Assembly: GCA_973895155.1 (NCBI GenBank)
Contig: OZ316897.1
Coordinates: 6,944,001 to 7,008,000 of the forward strand
Direction of reading: 5' to 3'
Source of the DNA: Marsupella aquatica
Taxonomy: Eukaryota; Marchantiophyta
DNA: 64,000 nt
The position numbers were made by a program, and so were the translations under genes. Shown one piece after another: positions 10,691-21,783 of the stretch. The notes under the pieces were generated by a model, which saw nothing but the letters and a program-made list of their open reading frames with translations, was not told where the DNA came from and searched no databases. How positions within the stretch are numbered: position 1 is the first letter of the stretch; every line of letters begins with the position of its first letter.

Positions 10691-11777
10691 TGCAACTGCT
10701 CACAGCTTGCGTGAGGTGCTCGGGATGGCAAGAGTGTATACACTTAGGGCAGCATGGCGCTTGGACTGATCGAGAAAGCACAACTGCAATGACAAACCCT
10801 TTGGCAAAACCCCGAACACCCGACCCAAGACCCCACCACCTTGTTTAGACCACCAAGTCACGATGAATACTCTCGTGCCTTGCCCATGTAGTTTAGTCCG
10901 GCCCAAAAGTTAAGCGTAAACCCCCCACCCTTAAACAGAATTAGGGAAAGGAATTTACGAAGCCCTAACCGTTGGGATGAGCCGTTGAGCACAGAAGCAT
11001 ATGTTCTGTAAACACTAGTGAACTCCAACAAGGCAAAAATGGTCTGGCAAACCCTAAGAAGGCAATGAATGGTCATATTAGCACATACATGGTCGGCACA
11101 TAGTGGCATTGTATTGTGCCGTAATCAGGATTAAGGTTGCCCAACATTATATCCGGTCCTAAAATGCAAGATTCCCGGTGCAAGAATGTGGCCTAGCTCT
11201 AATGTATGAAAAAGGACCGCTACAAATCTACCTTTGTGTATCTCGGCCTTTTATAGATGGATTTAGTAATGGCCAATAATATCTTCACCATCCCTCCGTA
11301 GTCCACCCTCCATGAACTAAAGTGTTCTGAGTGACATATATTGTAGTGTCGCTAACCCTAAATTAAACATGAACCCCAAACATTTTTGGTCACAAATAAG
11401 GCCATTGAATGAGTTATGCCCCTTGCTATCACCCTCTTTATAGAATCACCCCTCCTAAACATAAGTGAACATTGTCCAAATTGAGTACCATTATAGCGGG
11501 ATGTCTACGGCCTGAGGTCAAAACATCAGTTGTGTACCCACCCATGACCATTATCAAAAGCCAACAATAAAACCCATGATATGCTAGACTATTCACCCTT
11601 CACAAAGTAGCAAGGTTACTTCTCATAGTCTTTTAGAAAACCATAAAACACTCATAGTCTTTTCTAGTCTTCAACAAAACCGATGCAATGGGTGCGAGTC
11701 ATTTTAAGTATGGAAAAATGACTTAGTGGGCATAGTCCTATGAGGTATGGTCTAAATTGCCCCGGTTTCTACTAGTG
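10690..11777 (-). mobile_element. CACTA transposon 5' end (copy P, inverted arm)
   Basis: The right edge at 11760-11777 is the inverse of CACTAGTAGAAACCGGGG, a CACTA-type terminal inverted repeat. About 1.1 kb next to it is homologous, in opposite orientation, to 14258-14527 joined to 19014-19945 (copy Q). On the minus strand a TATA box lies at 11249-11255, so this is the promoter end of the element and transcription would run leftward. AGTC-type subterminal motifs lie near 11620-11740. P interrupts an exon of the CACTA gene to its right, with TGG as the candidate 3-bp duplication after 11777. Its left end was not found. Confidence 0.7.
11249..11255 (-). promoter_or_regulatory. TATA box of CACTA copy P
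   Basis: TATAAAA on the minus strand within CTATAAAAGG, conserved at the matching place in copy Q. Confidence 0.45.
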
Positions 11778-13429
11778 TGGTAAAGTATGGGCAAGGTTAG
11801 TAGCTTATTTTGTAACAGATGCTTCAAAAAAGAAGAGTTCAGAGATGACCGAGGCTAGGTTGAGTGTTCAGAACCCTAATCTGACAGGAAGGACCGGCAC
11901 TGCACTGACGGCAAAACGTTTGGTAAGAATCAATGGCCTAGCTATGTAATTGATGCTACACTATGTACTGTTCACTTTGTTTTTTAGTGTACATTCCCTG
12001 AATAATAATGATAACTTGTGTTTGCCATGCATGTGCAGAAAGCCCAATTGGGGCAAAGCCCTTCAAAAGAAGAGTTGAGGGCTGAAATTGTGAACACCCG
12101 GGCTCAAGAGGGTGCATCTGAATCCTCCAAGCATGTAAGTTATATGAGTTCTGATTGGTAATTGAATGACCTGTATTGAATTTCAGGTGTACACTGTATA
12201 TAACATTGATTGTGCATATATTGCCCAACATTTCATATGGAGTGATTGAACCTATACCCCTATGTCATGTAGGGAGGTGGATCTTCACTTATAGAGATAA
12301 GTGGTCATTTGAAGGCTGTCAAAACATGTCTTCCAGAGATCAATGAACGTTTGAATTCATTGACTGACTTGTTCCATGTGAACTTCAAGACATTAATGGA
12401 AGTCGTTGTGTCGGTGAGAGATAAAATTGATTCCAATTCTGCAGGAGTTCCACCATCACCACTTGAGGTGGCAAAGTCGATGCACCCTTCTAGCATGCCA
12501 ACGACATCTAGGCTTGAAGGTAAGGCCTTTACAACTGTGTGGGATATGATTATTAAACGTATAGTTTGAATTGACATTGTTTATTGAATGTGTTATTTTC
12601 AGTAACATATATTGTGGTTGTTGTATCCATAGAGAATAAGACAGGTGCTGAAGAGAAGAAGTATGAGAACCTGGCAAAGACTCGCTGTAATTTAGAGGCA
12701 ACAAAGTTGCAGTCTGTACATGCAACTTGTTTGATAGAGGGCAGTCAACCATGTTTGGATGAGGATGACATTGGCAAGGGAGTGGATGATATCAATGTTG
12801 GGGCAAATGAGGATGTCAGCAACCATGACAATGATACCATTGAGCCAGATTCATGCTATGTAGATCTTGACTCCGTTGCAGAGATAAATGATTTGCAGAA
12901 TGTATCATTCTCAATGACAGGTGTGCCTCTTGTTGAGATAAATCCAACCAAAGAGTTAGTTGGTATGACACTCCCAGGTGAGGAACCTGCTACTGTGACA
13001 GTCCTAACAGAGGAACCTATTGAGCCTAGCTTCACTACTGTGAAGAGAGGAAGCATGCGCACACGAAGCAAGTCTGCTGGTGGGAGCAGAGCCATGTCAA
13101 AGGTTTCATACAAACCTCCAAGAACGGTGCTGGCAAAAAGATCTAAGGTGGAAGTGGGGAAAGCACCTAATGCTGAGGGACAAAGTGGCTTGTTAGCTGT
13201 TGATGAGAGCAGAACACGAGTAGGATTTGGCAGAGTGCAGGTTGGTTCTACAACGTTCCATGGCAAGAAGATTCCCCTAGGTTATTCAGTAGTGTTAGTC
13301 ACATTACTAGTGAAACCTAAAGCTGTCCTTCCCATTCCAAACACAAATGATGATCCTCCTCAAAAGACACTTGGAGATGCTGCAGGTTCTTTGGTATTAT
13401 GGCCAAGCAAGTTCATAGAGGATCCATAA
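11778..13429 (+). pseudogene. CACTA TNPA-like gene, copy R, four exons, 5'-truncated
   Basis: Exons read as 11778-11922, 12039-12134, 12273-12519 and 12633-13429. All three introns begin GT and end AG, and the frame runs through every junction. Exon 1 holds RLVAYFVTDASKKKS and a following Asn/Thr-Gly stretch that match the plant En/Spm TNPA-like domain, the accessory protein that binds CACTA subterminal repeats and assists the transposase in the nucleus. Exon 4 encodes an acidic stretch, then a basic segment (RGSMRTRSKSAGG), then FHGKKIPLGYSVV and the C-terminal DDPPQ...WPS block, which is conserved in copy T. The 5' exons are cut off by CACTA copy P at 11777, so the gene is broken. Orientation and distance to the right TIR fit a TNPA-type gene at the 3' side of a CACTA element. 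No transposase (TNPD) ORF is visible. Confidence 0.7.
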
Positions 13430-13979
13430 CAATGTCATGCCATTATTTGTTTGTAGTGTGAGTCATGTTATGTAAATTTTAGATCTCAAGAAGCAGTACA
13501 AGATTCATGTCCTCTTGGAGATTCATAGTATCATGCATGTGCTTTCAGTTATCTCATCCTGCAGTCATCAGTTATGAGTTCATGTTTTGTCTGAATTACA
13601 TTGATCACATTGTAAACTATTCCATTGGAATTCAAATGATCTTCATTTTTTAGCAAGATTGTGATTCTGTTTAATTCTTATGAATGTTTTATGTAGGATC
13701 TGCTTATATGATGCTTTGTTTCATGTGGATGTCATTCATGCTATGTTCATTTCTTGTATTCAATGTGTTATATTTCTAAAGTTAGAACATCTGTGTTTCT
13801 ATGTATTAAAATGTGGAGTGCTTTCTCTCCTTATGAACTGTCCCTCTGTGTTCATTAGTCAAGGTTACAACTTGCATGTGAGCCTTATTAGTTATAAACA
13901 TGAATATATAGAGTCCCAAATGGTTCTGTTGTGTGACCCGGGCCAGGGTCCCCATTGGTCTATCTTGTGACACTAAATG
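13430..13979 (+). other. 3' non-coding region of CACTA gene R
   Basis: AT-rich sequence between the gene stop and the subterminal repeats. No other feature seen. Confidence 0.5.
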
Positions 13980-14213
13980 GTCACAAGCTAGTCGTTGTTG
14001 AATGCAGGTAAGTCATGTATGTGACTTACAATGTGACTTGTTAAAGTCATATTGCAGTCACGTAGAAACAAGGCTAGACTCCACAATAAAGTCACAGATC
14101 AGTCACAAATGGGTATCAAGCAAGTTGCAAAGCCCAGTATCAATAGTGACTTCCATTTTTTGGTCTCAAATGAGACATAATGCGGTCTCAATTCACCCCG
14201 GATTCTTCTAGTG
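13980..14213 (+). repeat. CACTA copy R subterminal repeats and right TIR
   Basis: About nine copies of AGTCAC or its complement GTGACT are packed into 13965-14160, the arrangement bound by TNPA-type proteins. The element ends at 14196-14213, the inverse of CACTAGAAGAATCCGGGG. The candidate 3-bp target duplication after it is GGA. Confidence 0.7.
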
Positions 14214-14257
14214 GGACGAGCACAACGGCCAAACCCTCGTGAAACAGATAGGGTTGA

Positions 14258-14527
14258 GGTTAGTAGAAACCGGGGCAATTTAGACCAAACCTTATAGGAC
14301 TATGCCCACTAAGTCCTTTTTCCATACTTAAAATGACTCACACCCATCGCACCGATTTTGTTGAAGACTAGAAAAGGCTATGAGTGTTTTATGGTTTACT
14401 AAAAGACTATGAAAGTAACCTTGCTACTTTGTGAAAGGTGAATAGTCTAGCACATCATGGGTTTTATTGTTGGCTTTTGATAATGGTCATGGGGGGTGCA
14501 CAACTGATGTTTTGACCTCTGAACCAA
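14258..14527 (+). mobile_element. CACTA 5' end (copy Q), left piece
   Basis: Starts with a degraded terminal repeat (TAGTAGAAACCGGGGC preceded by GGT instead of CAC). It is homologous in inverse to copy P, and it continues at 19014 after the solo LTR. Confidence 0.7.
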
Positions 14528-17500
14528 TGTGATGCCTAGCCAAGAATCACTAGGCTGGTTTACATGGTAAAAGCAGGAGTGTACCCTGGAAACACCTTAG
14601 TATAGTAACAAGACAAGGAAAATATAAACAATTAAGGGTGACTATGGAACCCGGGCCGAAGCCGGAAGTAAGGACGTCGGGGGAGAGAACACGATTAGGG
14701 TTAGGGCGCGCTAAGCGTCGGCGGCTAGGGGTGACCAACGGGAGGGAAGACCAGAGGAGGAGAGGGGTAAGGACCGCTCGCAAGGAATAGTGGCTCATTT
14801 GCAAGAACGAACTGGGCAGATGACTACGGGAGACCAAATGCTGTCAGCTGCTTAGGCAAGCACTCGGGGTGGGAACAGATACCAACGATCAACTCAAGGA
14901 GGGTATGAGCAACGTCAATCAAGCGGCACATTTTTGGGGATGCCTGTTCGAACGGGCAGGTGAGTACGTTAGGACTTACGAGGACGAAGAATCGGAGAGA
15001 GCAACTCGAGAACGGCAGGAGCTCGCTCGGCTCTAGGAACTGCAGAAGATGGCTTTCTTAGGAGGAGAACTTATCAAGGCCAAGTTCTTGTGGACTCCTA
15101 CTGCCAATCAGCTCGACGACCTTCTGTTTTGCGAAAACAGAATTGTCGGCATCCGGGAAGCCATCAATCGCTACAATGACCTACACTGGGAGTTGAAGGG
15201 TAACACGGAGGGGTGGACAAAGGCAACCTTGCTAGGAGAAACATCCACGGGAGCCGAGATGAAGAGGAAAGGAAACATCAATGAAGAGGCCACCCCAAAA
15301 AAAAGAACAAGGTCGGCGGCACCAAGGAAGCTAGTAGAGCAACAGGGCAGGAGGCAGGGAGAAGCCAAAGAGGAAGAGGTCGATCCCATCAATGCCATTC
15401 CAACAAACGATGACACCTGGAAAGGCTGGGCGGCGACCCTACCAGAGGAAATGCAATTACACTTTGCACGGGAGGAGGATGCATGCTTTACAGCCATGCA
15501 GACCAAGAAGTACCAGGGCTTCATGGCCGGATCCGGCTTGGAAGCCTTCGTAAGATTACCATGGCTGAAGTCGGAGGTGCCGGACTCAGACTTATTAGAA
15601 TTCGTGGGATCATGGGAACCCGAGACCAATTCCACGAGGGTGTATGGGAAGGATTTCTATCTCACCCCCCGGGTGATTGCTGAGGTGTTTGGCTTGCCGA
15701 TGGGTAATAAGACCAAGGTTGATACCAGGAAGACCTTACCTGACAAGGAGTTCCGGTCATTCCCAGGACCATCAACAAAGAATGGCTTCTTCCGGAACAC
15801 CTGCACCAACCCGCACATCGGAGAGATGATCGATTTCTTGCGGGTGACCATGCATTGTAACTTGCCGAGGGCAGAGATCGGCAAGGCTCAGGTCTACCTG
15901 GCGGAAAGGCCAGACCCAAGCCGGGATTACAATGGGTACCTCCTCAACCAACTGAAGAAGATCTTGAAGGAGGAACAGCAGGTGATCGGCGTGGGAAGCG
16001 TGTCCCGGCTTGGCTATCACATGCTGTTGTTGTGCCGGTATGCCAAAAGTCAAATCTTTGCCCCAGTACTTCCCCTATCGGCAAGGGCACCGGAGGAGGT
16101 CCCGGAGCAGAGTTCGGCACCAGAGAAGCCCAACCAGCCCGACAGTCCGACGATCGAGCAGGTGTTTAGGCCAAGGAAAGAAGACTTGCTGATGCAGCAA
16201 CCAGGCATGCAAAATCTGCTGAAATTGCTGGAGAAGGAAAAGAGAATGGTTCCGACAACAGCAACGGCAACGGCAACGGCAACGGCACAGGACGCTGCCC
16301 CAGAGGTCGGCCTAAGCCGACTCAGAAGGGAAGACCCCTTTACCGGAACCAAGGAGAGATTGAGGCCGGAACACAAGCCGGGAGTGCGAATGTATGTGGG
16401 AGCCTCAAGCCCCGAATCAGAGGCAGAGGAGCCGGGAGTCCAAGTAGTGGAGGAGGCGGTGGAGGACTACAGCAATGATAACTCCGGCTATGGGTCGGAT
16501 CATCATGTTCCAGGAGTAAGGACCTATGGCCGATTTATCCCCACGCTTCCAAGAGTAGTTCAAGGGGACCCCATCCAGCAGAGTAACCCCGAGTCTCCCC
16601 CACCAGAGGTTGCTCCCCCGAGCTTTGACGGCATAAAGCAGACGGCACAAGAATTTCAGGAGCGACTTAGGGAGGAAGAGAAGGCAGCCCTGGCTAGGGA
16701 GAAGGATTTACCAGGAGGAGATTGGCCGGAGGACATAAGGCGGCTTGCCGAAAAAAGAAGCAACCCTCTTGCCACCGTAGAAGAAATCCACAAGACGGCT
16801 TGGGAGCAGAGGCCGCGGTGGTTGATGCCGATGACTTCTAGTTACTCCACCTATGCTAAGGATAGAGCCATGGAGTACGGGGAGATGTGTGGGGACCTGG
16901 CGCTCAGCATCTTTGGGGAGGAGTTGGAGCAGGGACTCTTTTTCCAGAGGGAGATGATGGAAAAGCACCGATTAGAAGAAGCGGTGACTTTGGGGAGAAG
17001 CAAGAAGGACGAGGTCATCCGACGGCTTAGGGAGAAGGAAGCCGAGGTGGAAGTCCTGCAGGCGGCCAAGAAAGCCCAAGATGAGTTGCGGATTAAGCGA
17101 CATGAGCTAAACATCATGTAGGGGCAGTTGGATACCGCTAAGTCTGACAATCAGATTATCAAAGATAAACTGACTCGGACCCAAGGAGAGTTGGCCGGCG
17201 CAGTCAAAGAAAGAGAGAAATGGAAGCGGGAGCTAAGGGACGCAGAGGAGGCCCATTTAACCGCCAACAACTGGACCATGGCGGAGACTCAGAGAAGGGA
17301 GAGGGCGTTGAAAGGAGAGCTCAAAGATATCCGTGGAGCCCTTGCGCAGAAGGAAGCAGAGTTAGGGAAATCTTATCAAGGGATTATTATGCTGCAGCAG
17401 GAGCTACCTTAAAGAAAGAATTGGAGGAAGCCAATAAGGAGCTGGAGGAGGTGCGCAAGGACCTGGACGAGACCCAGGAGGAGTTGGAGGAAATCATGAG

Positions 17501-19013
17501 GAAGATGGAGAACCTACAGTGGCGGGCCGACAACCAAACGGAGTGGCTGAAGACACAAGCCGCAGTATTTAAATGCTTGGCTTCATCAGGTCCAACTCCA
17601 ATTGGGGGAAACCAGTTACCAGGGGTAGTATTGGCCGAAGGACAAGCCGTAACACTCACCCCGGTGCCGGAGGTAAGTGGCAAGGGGAAGGAACCGGCTG
17701 TCGAAATAGGGAAGAAGAAGAAGCGAAAACCTTCTTGGTCTGGGAGTTATATGGCTTCTCAAGCCGTTGTGACCGAGAAGATAAACCCGGCACCAACCTC
17801 CGGTATCGGCACGGCGGTGGATCCACCAGTCCTAGGAAGTGGAGATGGCAAGGCCGAGGCCGGGAGAACCAGTGCTGCCGAGGTACCGGATCCTCCACTA
17901 GAACATGTCGGGGAGGCCGTAGCTGTGGCAGAGGCCGTGACCAATGCTGAGGCTAAAGCCGAGGGTGGACCCAGTCAGGCCGATGAAGAGTTGACTCGGT
18001 CAGGGGCAGGTAATCTGTCAGAAGATGGACCAACGGCAGTGGCTGCGGAGGAAGCGTTGGGGGCGTCCATTGAGGACCAGCCACCGGTGTCGTGATGGTG
18101 TAAGGGCGCCGTCCCTTTTAGGGAGGGCGGACGTGGAGGTAGGAGGCGTGAGTGGGCAGGGCGAGCGCTGATCTCCAAGTTTAGACTTCGGATCAGGACC
18201 AGGAGATGGCCCTGACACTTAGATTAGTGGGATTTCGGATCCATGGGTGTGGACGACACTTGTCCTCCTGCCTCGCTGTACATAGGTAGATTACAGTTAG
18301 GTAGATTACAGTAGGTAGATTAGGCTTACGCTGCAAGGAATCAGGCGGATCCACAACCAGGATAAGTACCTGGGCTGCGGGGAGTTCAGGGCCTCTTCTT
18401 TAGCAAGTTTTTAGTTGCACCAGCAGGGCTGGGATCAAGTAGTAAGAGAAGCTCTCGGTTAGTTATACAGTGACCCTTGTGTATATTCATGTTTCCTCAT
18501 GCCTAAGAGCTGAATAGAGTTGGCTTCACGGCTTAGTTCGCAGAGCTTGTGTATGAGATGTACTGTTTGTATTACAAGTGCATGGTATAACTCAGTCAGA
18601 AGGAGTCATTTTGCTATATGTGTGTGTCGCATTAACTTGTGTGAAGAGTGCCCACATCAACAAGTAGAAGGGAAGTAAGCAAGGGAGTGAGAGTTGGATG
18701 TGTCGAGCTGAGAGAGGTCTTAGCGGCTTAACCAAGCCAATTGGGGATCATTCCGACGGCGGAATCCAAATATACCTAACCAACAGGAGGGAAAGACAAG
18801 AGAAGGCCTAGATTAGGCCGACTACGTATCCCATGACCCGATGAAGGATCTGTCCAATATATGTGTGTAAAATGTTAATAGTAGTAGTAGAAGGAAGTTA
18901 GCAGCGTCCCATGCCGCTAAGCCGTGGAAACGGCCTCGCCAAGCATGAAACCTGCGGGAATCAGCTTGTGCGGGGGGGTTTCTTGGGTTTGGGGAGCCAT
19001 GGGACGCACCACA
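14528..19013 (+). mobile_element. Solo LTR, family A (S1), 4486 bp, TSD ACCAA
   Basis: It begins TGTGATGCC, ends CACCACA, and is flanked by ACCAA at 14523-14527 and 19014-19018. No internal retrotransposon sequence is present, so it is a solo LTR left by LTR-LTR recombination. The uninterrupted target is preserved in the inverse in CACTA copy P. The hairpin near the 3' end (18750-18765) has one loop change. Confidence 0.95.
14644..18095 (+). pseudogene. LTR-encoded protein gene in S1, broken
   Basis: Homologue of the ORF at 48936-52469. The largest open piece, 15049-17121, covers the globular domain (GKDFYLTPRVIAEVFGLPMG) and the start of the coiled coil. Breaks are a TAG at 15034-15036 (Trp codon in relatives), a TAG at 17119-17121 (Gln codon in relatives), and a deletion in the coiled coil at about 17410 that shifts the frame into TAA. 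The C-terminal frame resumes to a stop at 18095. The central Thr-Ala repeat is longer than in G. Confidence 0.85.
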
Positions 19014-19945
19014 ACCAACATCCCCGCTATAATGGTACTCAATTTGGACAATGTTCACTTATGTTCAAGAGGGGTAATTGTATAAAGAGGATGATAGCAA
19101 GGGGCACAACTCATTAAATGGCCTTATTTGTGACCAAAAAGGTTTTGGGTTTAATGAAGTTTAGTTCATGTTTAATTTAGGGTTAAGGACACTACAATAA
19201 TATGTCACTCAGAACACTTTAGTTTATGGAGGGTGGACTACGGAGGGAGGGTCAAGATATTCTTGGCCATTACTAAATCCATCTATAAAAGGCCAAGATG
19301 CACAAAGGTAGATTTGTACCGGTCCTTTTTCATACCTTAGAGCTAGGTCACGTTCTTGCACCGGGAATATTGCATTTTAGGACCGGATATAATGTTGGGC
19401 AACCTTAATCCTGATTACGGCACAATTGTATGCCACTACCGACCATGTATGTGCAAATATGATCATTGTTTGCCTTCTTAGTGTTTAGGGTGTTTGCCTT
19501 GTTGGGGTCTAGGATTGTTGCCAAATTAGTGTTTAGGACACTCTATTTAATCAGGCTACCATACCACTAATTCATGAACCCACATTTAGAGTACTAGTGT
19601 TTAGAGACCATTCATTGCCAACATATGCTTACGTGCTCAACAACTCACCCCAACGGTATAGGGCTTCCTTCCCCTAATTCTGTTTAAGGGCGTGGGGGGT
19701 TTACGATTAACTTTTGGGCCGGACTAAGTACAGACTACATGGGCAAGGTGCGGGAGAATTCATCGTGACTTGTGGCCTAAAAAAGGCGGTGGGGTCTTGG
19801 GTCGGGTGTTCGGGGTTTTGCCAAAGGGTTTTTCATTCGCAGTTGTGCTTTCTCGATCCATACACCTTCATGTTGCCCTAAGTGTGCACTCTTGCCATCC
19901 TGAGCACCTCATGCAAGTTGTGAGCAGTTGCATCCTCCTGCTGTA
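19014..19945 (+). mobile_element. CACTA 5' end (copy Q), right piece with TATA box
   Basis: Continuation of copy Q after the solo LTR, homologous in inverse to 10690-11500. TATAAAA at 19284-19290 lies in CTATAAAAGG, conserved in copy P. Homology to P stops near 19945. Confidence 0.65.
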
Positions 19946-20777
19946 AGTGTATTGATCTGCCTAGTGTTCAAATGCAAAGCTGCTTGCGTCTACTCCCTAT
20001 GTTGGTTGAATGTCAGATAGCAATGTCCTGTGACAATTGAAGATTGCCCTTACCTTTTACCGCCATTGCTGAAGAGTGATCTACCCGGATATAGCACCTG
20101 TTTAGAGGCGTTGGGTGAACGCAGTGAATGAGATTTGTGACTTGTGCAAGGTTTAGGGCTGAACGTTTGTGAGTCAAGACCTGCAGACCACATGCGACTA
20201 CAGAGGAGGCATTGGGAAGGACGTGGTGAAGCAACAAGGAGCGGCATGGGAGCTTAGAGTGGGCCAACGCCAGCTGAATACAAGGCAAAAGTTATTGCGC
20301 AAAGGTGAGAGTCTGAGTCCCCAAGTTGCTTCAGTGTCCAAGCAGGTTTTGTCTTTGCATCGGTAGCTAGAAGGTAAGCTCGGGGGTTTTACAAAGGGTA
20401 ATGTTGTTAGTGTTGCAGACTTTCCCTCCTACACGTTGTGTGTCTTCATTTGCAGCTTGTTTATGGACTTGTGATCCTGTGACTGTCAAAATCCTTGTGG
20501 CCGCATCGACGACTTGACGCACGCGTTTTGTGGATGCACAGTTAGAGTAATTGCAAGTACAGCTCTCCAACGATTGCACTTACCATGATTGACCACCTTG
20601 CATGATCTCCATCCATGGGCTGGACCCCAGGAAGTAGATTTTGGTAACTTAATTGACTTCCGTTCGCACTGACTTCTTGCTTGACATGACTGTTTTGCTC
20701 CTCCTTGGATCCAAACATGCCTTGTGCCCCGTGCTCCACTAATTCATGAACTCATTCTCTGTCCACCCAGCTGATGT
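19946..20777. other. Unassigned, probably interior of CACTA copy Q
   Basis: No long frame, no transposase motif and no right TIR found. It ends directly at the terminal repeat of CACTA copy T. Confidence 0.35.
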
Positions 20778-20799
20778 CACTAGTAGAAACCGGGGGTAT

Positions 20800-21150
20800 T
20801 TAGACCCCATTAATGACTATTCAGTACCGTATAGGACTTGGAAACAACTGGGAAGGACTCCAGTCCTTTATAGGACTGCGAGTCGTATGTTTTGTTACTA
20901 TAATCAATTGAGTCCTTTATAGAACTGGTTTGTAAGTCGTTTAATAGACTGGATTTTCAGTCTATTGTAGTCTTTGTGTGGGTAGCTTTGGTGAGTCGTT
21001 TTCAGTCTTTTATAGGCTACGATGGTGAGTCGTTCGGATTGACTAAAAAGGTTATGGAGGGTAGTCTTTAAATATACTTTGTGGGTTTATAAAACGACTA
21101 AAGTAAACACTTTGTGGGGTATGTATAAGTCTTTCATGTCAACTGGATAT
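20800..21150 (-). repeat. CACTA copy T subterminal repeats
   Basis: About fifteen degenerate copies of AGTCCTTTATAGGACT and its half-site AGTC/GACT, in both orientations, next to the TIR. They differ in sequence from the GTGACT repeats of copy R, so the two copies belong to different binding-specificity groups. Confidence 0.75.
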
Positions 21151-21634
21151 GAGTGATGAAGACCCCACTATACTACTTGGAATGAACTCACTCTTGTGCA
21201 CAAATAACACATTCCATTCATGTTTTATTGTGTACTTGGAATGAACTCACTCTATAAGCTCACCATTCATCATGATAACATTAGAACACATAGAGTTTCA
21301 GAAAGCCATCTTCTACACCATGTACACTAATATGAATTCACAGATTCAAACATCATAGACTACAAAGAAGGTCACAAAGTATTCCTCTATACCATACACA
21401 CTATTACTGCAATGATACAAAACAGATTCAAGTATCATAGACAATCACCATAGAGCCATAGTTTGACATCAATCACTTGTTTCATACATACAGAATTCAG
21501 AAATATCAATGTCACACAGGCTCCTTCATCCTCTTTACCAAATGGAAAAATTGGTACAGGTATTTCTTGGATCTTTCCAAGGCAATGTCAAAATGTGACA
21601 CAATTCACATGATTCTATCTACCCTTGCATTTAG
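21151..21634 (-). other. 3' non-coding region of CACTA gene T
   Basis: AT-rich sequence between the subterminal repeats and the gene stop; counterpart of 13430-13979 in copy R. Confidence 0.45.
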
Positions 21635-21783
21635 TCATTGCAGACTAACACACTCTGATGGCCAGAGCATAAGAGATCCTATTGCATCTGCAATTATTTC
21701 CTGAGGTGGATCATCGTCTCTATTCAGAAATGGCAAATTACAATCAGATACAATCACTGTATTCAACAACACTACTACATGGT
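21635..21783 (-). pseudogene. TNPA-like gene, copy T, C-terminal end
   Basis: Encodes DDDPPQEIIADAIGSLMLWPS before its stop, matching DDPPQ...WPS of copy R. When the solo LTR at 21784-24476 and one copy of its ATGGT duplication are removed, the frame joins without a break to the FHGK segment at 24477, confirming both the gene and the insertion. Confidence 0.75.
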
